Of a stretch of DNA of 64,000 nucleotides, positions 35,164-47,786 are shown one piece after another. How positions within the stretch are numbered: position 1 is the first letter of the stretch; the number at the start of each line of letters is the position of its first letter. Below the pieces are notes generated by a model. The model saw nothing but the letters and a program-made list of their open reading frames with translations, ran no database searches and was not told the origin of the DNA. The translations under genes and the position numbers were made by a program. Location of the stretch: contig NC_134679.1 in the NCBI RefSeq assembly GCF_024713945.1, forward strand, positions 6,143,001-6,207,000. The letters are read 5' to 3'. Source of the DNA: Dermatophagoides farinae (Eukaryota > Arthropoda > Arachnida > Sarcoptiformes > Pyroglyphidae).

Positions 35164-37324
35164 TTGTTTAAACCATCACCCACCACCACCATCATACTGA
35201 TTATCAATCTGATACGGTATTTTTTTTTCGCTGAAAAACAAATTTTATCAAATTTTTTTTTTACTTCAAATTTCTGGACACTGAGAAAAATAATGGGTGA
35301 TTTTTATGTTTTTTTATTCCACACTGTCTAAGTACTGGTACCAAAAGTTTATTTTTAGAGATCCAGTTTTTTTTGTTTGTTTGTTTGTTATTCGTATCGG
35401 ATAGGTTGGTTGGGTGATGGATAATTTGGATTTTTTATCGGCAGAAATTTTTTTTTTGTATTTGCGAAATGAAATGCTACAGTTTTTTTTCTACTAAATT
35501 CAATTTCAAATCATCACAATAATTGATACATCCACTAGTGGCAAATGAAAGTGAAAGTGAAAGTTTTGTAATGAAGAATTTCAATCAAAAATGGATCAAT
35601 TTTTTGACTTTGTTAGCTGAATGAATAAATGAATTAAAATTGCATCATTGTGCTGTTTGTTTGTTTCATTCATTCATCATGCACATTTTTGAACAAAAAG
35701 ATAGATATCCCGTGTAGATTGATATTGATTTGTTTTATTGATCTTTTCATTCCAAGTGTTTGTGTTGGATCGACCTAATTTTATCATATTTTTTTTCAAT
35801 CAATTAATCATAAAAGTAAAAGTGAAAATAAATAAACAAGATTCAAGGTTCAATTATTATCCATTAAGGAATTTCTGACTGAATGTCTGTGTGTGTGTTT
35901 TTGTTTCACACTTTTTTTTGTGTGTGTGGAAAAATGAAATTTTTTTGCTTGAACTCATTGAAATTTTCAACAAAATGTGCGAATAAAACACAGGTAGCTT
36001 AGTGTTTTTTTTTCGCATCTGGTTTCCATTGATCATAATAACATTTTGATATAAATAATAATATGCGCACTGTTTTTTTTTTATTTATTGATCCATTATC
36101 AATGATGATGATGATGATTATGATAATAATAATCACGAATCAACGTGTGTGTGTATTTATAGATGAATCTATCTCGTATATAGATTGATCATTCAATCAA
36201 TCAATCAATCAATGGATCGATCTAGACGATCAGAACAAAGATGTTTAATGTTTAATATTTTCTTGATGATTTTTGTTGTTGTCTTCTTATTCCATTTTTT
36301 TTTTTTTTTTTTGGTGGTTATATTTATTTTTCATTTTTTCGTCGTCGTAGTCGTCGTACAAATAAATTATGTATTTTTTTCAATTGTTTACAACAACAAA
36401 AATTCGGTAGTGATGATGATGATGATGACGATGATGATGATAATGATGATGCCGGAAAAAATTGAGATATCGAGAGAGAGAAAAAAATTTCAATTTTTTC
36501 CCCTTTTCCAAAATATTGATTGATCTGAGGATGATCAATTGATCCGATGAACGAACGAACGAACAATCGGTTGATTGATTGATGATCAAATAATGTGTGT
36601 GTGTGTGTGTGTGGAAGATGATGATGATGATCATCATCATCATCATGTTTTTTGATGTTCAACCATCCGATGATCAGATGATCAGCTAAGAAAAAAAAAT
36701 CTTTGTTCAATCATCATACTTCATTGTTTGAATTGTAAATTTTTTTTTCTACTACTACTTCTTTTTCACTTGATCGATTGATTGATTTTCTTTTTTCTTT
36801 TTTTTTCATTGAACATCACAACAAGTCAATATATAATCGATAATTTCCATCAATAATGGGTGCAAATTCATCATCATCATCATGATCATCATTTTTTTCA
36901 TTGAAAAACTATACGACATCAGCAACAAGTGATCGAACAACATTCATCATTGCTTGTTGATCTTCACTCTAGGAAAAAAAAAACATTACAAAATTTACAT
37001 AACTAACCATTTGATTTACACGTTTGAAATTTTAATCTAATCATTTTTGTTGCAAATGTCAACGTGGAAATCAACGTTTTTTCGTGTCTGTATGTGTGCA
37101 TACAGTGCAACAAAACCAATTTGTTTTGGTGACCATCAACAACAGCGACAACAACAACATCAATTCAATGATGATGTATCGTTGCACTTGTGTTGAATTA
37201 TCATCATTGTTATTTCCGCGTAAATCATGAATATTTGAATATGTTTTCTCATAACGATTATTATTATTATTATTATGGATACAATTTTTCAATTTTTTTT
37301 TATTTGATTTTAATACGTTCTCTA

Positions 37325-37348
37325 TGTGTGTGTGTGTGTGTGTGTGTA
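37325..37348 (+). repeat. (TG)n microsatellite
   Basis: About twelve TG units. Confidence 0.85.
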
Positions 37349-38778
37349 TATTCACAAAAGTTTTGATCTGGATCATCATTATTCATTTTTTTGAGCAATG
37401 CAGTCTCTCCAAATTCAATGGACGTTGAGAAAATACAAAAAAAAAAATCCAAAGTTTGACCTGATTGAAAACCGTTGTCATTTCAATTGTCATCGTTTTG
37501 TCTAATCAACCATAATGGCGATAATAATCATCATCATCATCATTTTTAATTCACATTCACAAACACGAACGCACACAAAAAAATATTCTTTGCTGAAAAT
37601 TTGAATAACACAATTTTTTGTTGCCGTTTATTTATTTGTTTGACATACAATTTCCGCTGCCATTTTTTGTTGTTGTTGTTGTTCGATAAATAAAAATTGA
37701 TTGAATCATCATCAAATTGATAATGATTACGGTATAAATGGATTTTTTTTCTGAATTTCTCACTCTGTGTGTGTGTGTGTGGGTGTTTTGTTGGCAAAAT
37801 CAAAAAATTTCAAATTTTTTTTCGTGATGGTCCACAATAATCAATTTGTGCTGATTTTTTTTTAAACATTAATCCTTTATATATTATAATCCAATAATTT
37901 GATCCATTCGATTGATCGATTTTTTTTGTTGTTTTCTTTTAAATCCAAAAACAAAAATCGAATTATGGATTTTACAAAACAAAAAAGAAAAAAAAACAAT
38001 GATAATACAAAAATCTTATTGTCACACCAATAATCTAGGTGTTTGTGTTTGTTTCTATTATAATAATCGATCGATCGATCGATTGATCGTCAATAATTGA
38101 ACAACAATGAATGTGTACGCGTGAATGATGATGGTACTGACTTTTGTGTCATTATTTTTTTTTTGTTGTTGTTGTTGTTGCAAAATAAAGACAAAAAAAA
38201 TTTTGCATCTTTGTTGAGAATTGGATCACACACATACACAGTGAAAGGATTGTTTTTTTTATGATAAAACAATGAAAAATAAAATAAAAATTTTTAAATA
38301 AATCCACCAAAAAAAAAAGAGTATTATGTAACGATATAAATCAAAAAAGATTTGGTCATACAAATTTCTGTTATTTTGTTATTGTGTCTGTCTGTGTGTG
38401 TGTTTGTTTACACGTTTCTACATTAATGAATCGTTTTTTTTTAAATTTTGGAACACATTGATGTGTGTGTTTGTGTGTGTCCAAAATGTCCATTCGACAC
38501 GAAATACATCGATTAAAGCATTGGACGACGACGGCGACGACGACAACAACGTGTACGGGCGACAACCACCACCACGATGAGCCATGTTGATGTTAATGAT
38601 GATGACGATAATGATGATCGGCCATATAAACTAGCAAAAAAAAAATCTTAATAAGATTGAAAAAAAAGTTGCCAAAATGATGGAATGATTTTTAAATTTT
38701 ATTATCATCATCATTAAAAAGAAAAATCTTTTCACAAACATCATATAAATGTGATGATGTAATAACTTATTCCTCTAC

Positions 38779-38790
38779 CGCCATCTACCG
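38779..38790 (-). promoter_or_regulatory. CTCF-like motif 1 (candidate)
   Basis: On the - strand it reads CGGTAGATGGCG, matching the known CTCF core YAGRKGGCR. Binding is not shown. Confidence 0.35.
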
Positions 38791-38839
38791 ATTAATTGTT
38801 GAAATTGTAATTTTTCTCTTTTTTTCTTCACAATTTTAT

Positions 38840-38853
38840 CGGTTGATGGCGAC
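38840..38853 (+). promoter_or_regulatory. CTCF-like motif 2 (weak candidate)
   Basis: CGGTTGATGGCGAC, one mismatch to the core, 50 bp from the previous site and on the opposite strand. Confidence 0.2.
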
Positions 38854-38878
38854 ACAATCGATAAAAAAATTTTTCACT

Positions 38879-38893
38879 CCTGTAGATGGCGTT
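38879..38893 (+). promoter_or_regulatory. CTCF-like motif 3 (candidate)
   Basis: CCTGTAGATGGCGTT matches nearly all of the consensus CCASYAGRKGGCR. It is the best of the set. Confidence 0.4.
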
Positions 38894-39195
38894 ATTGTTG
38901 TGTGTTGAATTTTTTGATTTTTTCAATTCGAACAAACATTCATTTTCAAAATGTGTTCATGTGTGTCTTGTTCTTTTTCAACCATAAATTGTCACTGATT
39001 TCCGTTTCCATGATGGTGATTAACAAAAAAAAACCACAAAAATTTTTATTTCGACAACAAATAAAAAAAAACGATCAATGGAAAAAACCCAAACCCAACT
39101 CCACACACACACACACACACAGAAAAGTTTTCAACGAAAAAAAAAAAAATTCTTTTGAATGAAAAAAAACTATCCAGAAATTAAATTTGATTCTT

Positions 39196-39227
<32 letters not shown>

Positions 39228-42200
39228 TCATGATTGTTCTGATGTGTTTTTTTTTGTGTGTGTGCGTTTAATTAAATTCTTTCAAATTAATGATTCGGCG
39301 ACAGCGAATGTTTTGAATATTTCAAGTATTTTTTTTTCTGTGTGTGTTTTTTTTTTTCATTATCGCAAACAAACAAAACAAAACAAAAAAAAATTCATCA
39401 TCTTGTCACCATTGTGATATGTAAATCATCACCATCATAATCATCTTTATGAATGGTGCCACCACCAATTCATACACATCAACACCATAAACATTGTATA
39501 TGGAAAACGTTTTCATTTCCTGTTTTTTATTTTTTTGTGATTTTGAATATATTCATTGCTTAACACCTATAGTGTCCGCATCTGTTTTCAATATTGAAGA
39601 ATAAATTTCCCCCCCACATTTACTCATTCATCTGTTGTGTGTGTGTGTTTTTGATTTGTTTTGAAATTTAAATGACAAAAATTTTTTTCTGTTTTTTTTT
39701 CGGTTCAATCACCACACAAACATATTACAAAATCGGATTTTTTTTTCTCCACGCTGGTTCTCTGTCCCTGTGGATCTCAACATGGCGAGAAAATTTTTTT
39801 TTATTGACAAAACATTATATGATGATGATGATGATTTTTCCTGTCTGACAATTTTTTTTATTGGTCCACAAAGATGCACGAGATGATGATGATGATGATG
39901 AATCGACTTTTTTTCTCGATCAAATTATTATCAAAAACACATGCACACACACACACACACATAAATAGACAATTTTCATAAGAATTGTTAATTTGTTCAC
40001 AAGAAGAGAAAATTCTTTACACACACACATACACACAGCCGAGCAAGTGTCGATTGCATTTAAACATTTCAAAAGAATTTCTCTCTCTCTGGCTCTTTGT
40101 TGAATGAGAAAAAAAAATTCAATTTCATTCGCACTATAATATCAAGGACCATCATCATCATATATTTAATTCAAATCATTTGTTAAATTGAAAAAATTGT
40201 TTTCCTTTTCTTGTTTCTTGTTTTATCGTGTGATCAGGAAAAAAATGACAAAATAACACCAGCAACAACTTCCAAAAAAAAGAAGAAGAATATTCATGGC
40301 CACTGTCATCACTTTGTCTTTTTTTTTGCCTCTTGATTCTCTTGGCGGAAAATTGTAAATTAACATGTTGTTGTCGCCGTTGTCGTTGTTAATATCGTAA
40401 TCGTTATGAATTTTGCTACCTCTCGCTCCTATTTCTCCTTGAATACGATGGTGAATGTCAAAATACTGATGATGACAGTATGATATGAAGATGATGAAAT
40501 AGATGCTGTGGCCAAAAAAAAAAAAAAAAAACGGTTACAACAAACATAATAATACTAAATTAAATTCAAGTCAGGAATATTCTGGTGAACAAGTCCACTA
40601 TACTGTTGTCTATTCTGTTCTATTTCATTGTTTCATATTCTATAAAAGATGTCCATCAAATTCAAATTGATTGTTATTCAAGCGATGACGACGACGACAA
40701 TTCATATATTTTTTTCACTTTCTCTTTCTCGCTCTAGTAAGGTTTGTGGGTGTATTGGAAAGCGAACCAAAAAAAAAAAAAAAAAAATTCATATTTTTTT
40801 CTCAGTTGATGACAACGATGAGATGTCGAATATAAGATGAAAACGAAGAATTTTATTCTTTTTTTTTATTTTTGTTTGGTCATCAGAAAATTTTGTAGTT
40901 CTCATTCTTTCTTTTTGGAACTTTTTTATTCCGTCATATTTTTTTTTTCTTTTGTACGACAATCGCGTCAAACAAACAACATTTGACATATTTGTCTTTT
41001 TGTGTGTATGTTTGTATATTGAGTCTGAATATTATTCTTATTTTTTTCAGTTTGTTTGGACAAACAACTGCAACAACAACAACAACAACAATAGATCATC
41101 CACCACGATCATCATCATCATCATCATGGCCAAACAGAATAATACAGTGTCTGTCCATTCAAAAAAAAAAAATGATTGAATAGAATGAAAATCGATTTCT
41201 AATGACGATGGTGATGGTATGTCGGTCTATTTGGTTGATATATATCGATATCCGATTGTCCTCCAAACAATCCACAATGAGTGAAAAAAAAAAACCAAGC
41301 CACATCATCAGCGAAATGTTTGAACAGCGGCGACAGTGTGCGTGTGAATTTAATAACCAAAAAAAAAAGAAAAAGAAAAAAATTCTGTATGTTTGTACGT
41401 TGCTATTCTACATGACTATGAATTAAGAATTTTTCATTTCATTTCATTTCAATGGATTATTATTATTGGTTCCATTTCTCAAATTAAAATTCAATCCTTT
41501 TTTTCCGAACAAAGATACTTTACAACAATAATGAAAACAATTCAAACTATTCACAAGAATCAAGTTTCAAATTTTTTTTTTTTCATTGCTATAAATTGCC
41601 TCGAAGCCATTTTTACGATAAAAAAAAATGAAAAAAAAACGTACGCATTTTATTAACAAACATGAATATGGCATTCAATTTTACGTGTATGTGTGTGTGT
41701 ATGTTAAAAAATGAAAATTTTCAAATTCTTAACACACGGCTCTCCAGAATATTCTGTGCTTGTGTGTGTGAATTGAATGAGAGTGAACAGAAAAAAAAGA
41801 AAAATGATTGAAAATTGAAAAAATTCCAAAAGAAAGTATTTTTTTTTTTGATTTTGCAATTTCTTTTCTCATTTCATTCATTTCTCTTTATTCAGTATTC
41901 AACAAATTGCATTTTTTTTAGTTATTTTTTTTCTCTGTGAAAAATTTACCATTGTCTGCGTGGTGGTGATGCTGGTAATGAGAGAATGCCAAACGTATTG
42001 AATAACAATTTGAAAATTCAATTGAATTTGTATTTTGCACACTGACACACACACACGCAAACCTTACTTGTTCATCATTATAATCGATATCCATTGATGT
42101 GTAATTGATTTTTTTTCTTTTCTTTATTTTTTGTTGTTGTTGTAACCAATACATTCAATACGATATCGATCAATGGATCGATTCATGATGATTATTGCGA

Positions 42201-42493
42201 TATTGTATTTGTATATAAGTGTGTGTGTGTGTGTGGGTGTATGTTTATGGCGAATTTGCTTTTAGGCAAATTTCAAATTCAAGTTTTTTTTTGATTCCAA
42301 ATTCTTCTTGCTTTTTTTCTATTTGAATAAAAAATAATTTTAAATCATGTCTTGTTTTCATGCAACATCATCATCATCATTTTTTATTTGGTCTTGTTTT
42401 TCACATCAAACCAAAAAAAAAATTTGATTTTCTTCATCATCATCATCATCATCATAATGTCAATTAGAGCATGAATGTGAATACAACACTGAT

Positions 42494-42494
<1 letters not shown>

Positions 42495-42532
<38 letters not shown>
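42495..42532 (+). repeat. (CA)n microsatellite, about 19 units
   Basis: Longest pure dinucleotide tract in the window. Confidence 0.92.
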
Positions 42533-42536
<4 letters not shown>

Positions 42537-43295
42537 AAAACTTAGGTTGACAATATCAAATAAGAGAGAGAGAAAGAGAGAGAGAAAAAAAAACAGTAAG
42601 AATCGTGATGATAAAGATAAAGATGACAAATCCAGTAAATTCTGTTCTGTTCTGTTCTGTTGATAATAATAACAATGATGAAGTTTATTTGCTTTTTTTT
42701 TGTTTCTCTGTCTTCATACACATATTTGACTTTGGTTTTTATTTTTTATTTTTATTATATTGCCAAACAACAACAATTCCAAGATTAATTAATATTCCTG
42801 AGCACGAATTTCAATGATAATAATGCTGTTTCTGATGATGATGATGATGATGATGATGATCTTGGCACTCACAATATTTGGCTGTCGGATTTTATTTCCT
42901 GGGTTAATTTTTTTTTTTTTGCTTTTCACCGACATATATTATCTGACACTAATAGAATTCTTGAAAAAAAAATTTCGCTGTTGTTTTTTTTTTTTTTTTT
43001 TTTTATATTTATTCACATTTTATCAACGAAAAAAATATATGTGCAATATATTCTGGGTGGAAAAATCCAAAATGTTTATCATGTTCAAGAATCCAATTTC
43101 ACCACCATCATCGTTTGGATTTCCACATAAATTCAAATTGAAAATTTAAATTTCAAACAACAAAAATCGATCAATATACAAATAATGACAAATTTTGTTT
43201 GCCTGTCTATGTGTGTCTATGTGTGTGTGTTTGTATGAAATCTTTGATCAAACAAACATCAAATAAAATGTTACAACTTATCAACATCAATAACG

Positions 43296-43326
43296 ACAAC
43301 AACAACAACAGCAACAACAACAACAG

Positions 43327-43357
<31 letters not shown>
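43296..43357 (+). repeat. Compound (CAA)n/(CAG)n tract
   Basis: About twenty triplets with CAG interruptions, in non-coding DNA. Confidence 0.9.
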
Positions 43358-44783
43358 TTTCGATTATATAATTATCATCATTGGTAAACATCGTAAATTC
43401 TTTCATTTTCTTGAAATATATTCCGGGCCCACTGTACTGTTGTCGTTAATTATATCATCATCATATATTTAAAGATGATAAAAATGTTTATATTCCATCC
43501 ATTTTGGATATTATTTTTGTCGATTTGGCCTTTCACCATGTAATAATAATAATAATAATGATTTGATGTAATTTTTCTTCGAATCGAAAAATAAAAGTTG
43601 GTATTAGTGTGTGTGTGTGCGTGTGCGTTTATTTACTCTTTAAATAGATATATATGTGTGTGTTTACTGAGTCATTAATAATTTGGTCAATAGTAATATC
43701 AACAACAACAACAACAACAACAATTCGTTGATTTGTTTGTTGAATAGCATCATTGATGAAGTTGAAAACTTTCTTGTTGATGATTATGACAACAACAACA
43801 ACAACAACAACTTTTAACAGCCAAAGATTTTTTTTTTCGATTCTGGATATTTTTGTGCTATATTTAATCAAATGTTTTTTTTCTTGATCTTTTTTTCCTG
43901 GCTATTCATCATCATCATCATCAGAATTTTCCCGGTTTTTCCATTGATGGCCACAACAACAACAACAACAACCACGACCAATAAATCAATTGAACCGATA
44001 ATGATAATTGATCGAATTCGAATGAAGAGTATCTATTATTTGTAAACTATTTTCGCTGGTTATTGATAAACTTTTCATCATATTCTAAATTGGAAAAAAA
44101 AAATTTTTTCACTGTTTGCTTCCGGCTTTATTTTGATGTGAAAAAAACAAAAAAAAAACTACTCGACACATGTGAAATCCAAGCTGAATGAATGGAAAAT
44201 ATTTGATTATGTTGTGTTGGTTAATGTGTTCTTTTTTCGTAATTATGTTAAACATTTCCACCAATGATTCATTCATTTTAATTATTTTTAAAGCAATATT
44301 AAATTCTGGATGGCGAATGTTTTGTTGTTTTTTTTTGTCATTCTCATAAAGAAGATTCCATTACATTCGTATGAGAAATATTTCGTTATTTTTTTCTTGC
44401 TTTCTTTTTTTTTATTTTTATTTTGCTTAGACAAATATTTACCATTCACTCACAAACAAACAAACAAACATACTCGAGTATGAATGGCGTGATGATGAGC
44501 GATATTCAATCGAATTTGTTTACGGTACATTTTTGATCATTTATTTTGGTCATTATTGACCAATAAAAAAAAAATAAAAATAAAATGTGAATATGTTGTG
44601 TGTGTGTGTGGGTGTATGTGAGCAAAGAAAAATCAACCAATGATCCAAAGAAAAATATCGACCTGATGATGATGATGATGATGATGATCTTGGAACAAAT
44701 AAAAAAAAAGATCGAAAGAGAAAAAGAGAAAAAAAAAGAATTTCATCTTATTTTCTTCTCTTTGCTTAACCAATTTTCATAAG

Positions 44784-44816
<33 letters not shown>

Positions 44817-44817
44817 T
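44784..44817 (+). repeat. (ATC)n microsatellite, about 11 units
   Basis: Uninterrupted ATC repeats. Confidence 0.9.
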
Positions 44818-45004
44818 GATTGTTATGTCATGTCATTCACACTGATGATCTGATTGAATGATCAATATTTACATAGTGACGAGTGATTCAGTGGGGGAAA
44901 AAAAAATTCTTTTTGATGATGATGAATTCATCATCATCATCATCATTATTTTGTATTGAAATGATGATGCCGATGTCTAATCTATTTGTAGATGTATAAA
45001 CAGA

Positions 45005-45016
45005 GCCATCTACCGC
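45005..45016 (-). promoter_or_regulatory. CTCF-like motif 4 (candidate)
   Basis: GCGGTAGATGGC on the - strand shares GGTAGATGGC with the site at 38779; 1.3 kb beyond the 3' end of copy B. Confidence 0.3.
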
Positions 45017-46243
45017 TGTCTCTTTTTTTTTCTTTAAAATTCTTTTTTCATTATGATGATATTAATTTGATCAATATTGGCAATATTGTGATTGATTGAA
45101 TTTTTAGAAAGCCGAATGAAACAAAAAATAGATAGCGAAGAGCCAAAAAAAAATCATTTTTCATCACCAAAAAAAAAAAAAAAAAAAAAACTAAAATCTG
45201 CCGACTAAGATGATTGAAAACAATATAATAAAGTTTTTCATTTTTTTCCGGAAACTTTTACTTTTGCAATTTTTTTTCTACTTTCTCCATAAATCTTTTA
45301 TTGTCATTTTTACCATCTTGTGCTGTTGTTTGATTGAATTTTGGATACAAATCAAGTCATGGTGGCCATTTTTTAGTCATTTTCGATCGTCACCATCCGA
45401 AAAAACCAAAGTATCACTGTAATTTAATTTAATTAAATTGATTTTTTTTTGTTTCTTTTTTTCTTGTAAAATTAATTTGAAAACTTTTTAAATGAAATGA
45501 AATATACACATTTCAACGATCAATGTGTGTGTGTGTGTGTGTGTAATTAATTAACAAACGGTCCAAACTATTTATAACAAAATTGAATCGACGTTGATGA
45601 ACATACGGATTTCAATCTGCAAAAAAAAAAAAAATACAAAAATACAAAACAATGGATGGCCAATTGGATTGAATGTCAAAACAAAACGAGATTCAACCAT
45701 TTCAAATACGTTATTTTTTTTTCGTTGAATCTGGTTGATAAATCTCAATCATCATCATTATTTTCATGAAAAAATGACAATTTTTTTGTACGCATGCGCA
45801 AATTCAAATCAGCAAAAAAAAAATAAATACAATGTAAATGTCAATATATAGTAATCATTTTTTTTTATTTAGTTTTCAACAACAATATTGTAATAATATA
45901 TATAAATAGGAAAAAAATATAGAATTGAAAATGATTTTTCATTTTTGCTGTTGTGTGTATTTGTGTGTGTGCACAGATAAAATGGTGGTATTATGGTGTT
46001 GTTTCACAGTTTCACTTTTGATAATGAAAACTGATTGATTTGATTTGTGTGAATGATAAATGTTGAAAAATAAGTGCATAAATGAAAGAAAAATCTGGAA
46101 TTTGAAATTTTTTTTTTTTGCAAAATAAAAATTTTTCGTTTGATAATAATCATCACGATTATTTTTTTTTCATTTTTCAAATGGCGAAAAATAAATAAAT
46201 GTGTGACCATAAGGGTGTATTTTTGTCATAATAAAATGGGTGA

Positions 46244-46264
46244 ATATATATATATATATATATA
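46244..46264. repeat. (TA)n tract downstream of copy B
   Basis: About ten TA units some 70 bp past the stop codon. Confidence 0.85.
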
Positions 46265-46333
46265 ATACTTCACATTTCATTTGATTCATAGAATATTCAT
46301 ATAATGGAATGTAATATATGTATATAGATTATT

Positions 46334-46619
46334 TTATCCAACATAATGTCCATGTATGTAACCTGCTCCACCTGATACATAATCATTTTCATCAATTCCA
46401 GTTATTATGGTTACAGGTATGTTTGTTGTTATTGCTGCTGCTGCTGTTGTTGTTGTTGTTGTTGTTGTTATCGTTGTTGTTATTGGTACTGTCCAACCAT
46501 TAGCTGAATTTATTAGTAATTGTTCTTGTTGCAATGTTGTACAATTTTCATTATCAACAATAACCGTTGGATTTATAAAATGATGATTACCATATTGATG
46601 TTGTTGTTGATGATGATGT

Positions 46620-46651
<32 letters not shown>

Positions 46652-47786
46652 TCCATGTCTTAATGGTGATGATAATTGTGGTGGTTGTGTTGTTGTTGTT
46701 GTTGTTTGTAAGCTCGGTGATATTGGTCGTTGGGTTAATAATTGTGTACGATAATGTTGAATTAGAACATCATCATTATCTATTGTATTATACGACGGAA
46801 ATAATGGTGGTGGTAGTAGACCATTTATATTATTACCATTTCCACCACCACCATCACCATATGATGAAGATGATGTTTGATGTATGGCCATCGGCATTGT
46901 TGATGATGATAATATTGGTTGTGGTGGATAATTCCGTTCTCTTGATCGATGTAATGATCGCTGTGGTACAATACGTGGTGATTGTGGTGGTGGCGTTAAA
47001 CTCGTGTTTAAAACATTTGGACCATAATCTTCTTGATCTTCACTATAAAAAAATTTCATCGATGATGATGTAGAATTATTTGGTAATGATCCATAATGTG
47101 TAAGCGATGCTTTACGTAATGAATTAAATTTTGGTGAATTTGATATCATTGATGTATTTTTAAATCCATGTTGATATTGTAATGTTGATTGTTGTTGTTG
47201 TTGTTGATTTGGTATTGTAGGCAATTTATGATGATGATGATGAAAAATTGGTGATTGTTGTGTTGCCTGTTGTTGTATAGGTTGTATTGGTTGTTTTGAA
47301 TGAATATTGCGTGCATTATGAACTATCTGTTGTTGTTGTGGTTGTGGTTGTTGTTGTTGTAATTGTGTTGAATGAATTGTTGTCACTAAATCTTGATGAT
47401 GATGACCATTTCGTTGTTGTTGTTGTTGTTGTTGCGTAATTAATTGTTGTTGTGGATTATTTTGTTGTTTAACAATCATCGATAATGGATTAATAATTTT
47501 GGATAAATTTTCAACATTTAATTGTATTTCCGATGATGAACGTCGTCCACCAATATGATGTCTATGTTGTTGTTGTTGTTGTTGCTGTGAATGATGTTGA
47601 TGATGATGTAATTGTTGTTGTTGTTGTTGTTGCTGCTGTTGTTGATTGCTTTTAATTGAACCATTTTCACTTGAATTATCTTTTGAAATTGAACGAGATG
47701 TTGTCGTATGTCCAATGGTTTTTTGATACGAAATTAATTGTTTTTCAAGGCTATAATTTTCATTGCTCAAGGCAAGTATTTCACGT
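46334..47786 (-). CDS. Copy B exon 5 (terminal)
   Basis: Completes the Arg codon to give RREILAL, then the Q/H-rich tail to TAA. It is separated from exon 4 by 5.6 kb, against 85 bp in copy A. The upstream in-frame extension past 47786 is intronic: a TTTTTTTTAG acceptor sits exactly at the position conserved with copy A. Confidence 0.85.

Larger units (their letters stand above)
31470..46333. other. Long non-coding block
   Basis: Fifteen kilobases in which I see no gene. Open frames, the longest near 34858-35331, are poly-Cys/Phe or poly-Asn shadows of (TTG)n, (CAA)n and poly(T). It is the densest microsatellite part of the window and holds a cluster of CTCF-like motifs at 38779-38893 and a single one at 45005. 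A small GC-rich patch at 38521-38580 is unexplained. Confidence 0.6.

Noticed and set aside
34858-35331. 157-residue open frame with Cys runs
   Set aside because: The Cys runs are (TTG)n tracts and the rest is poly(T)-derived Phe; no splice sites, no domain, no conserved pattern.
46663-47073. 136-residue + strand frame over copy B exon 5
   Set aside because: Complement of the Q/H-rich coding tail.
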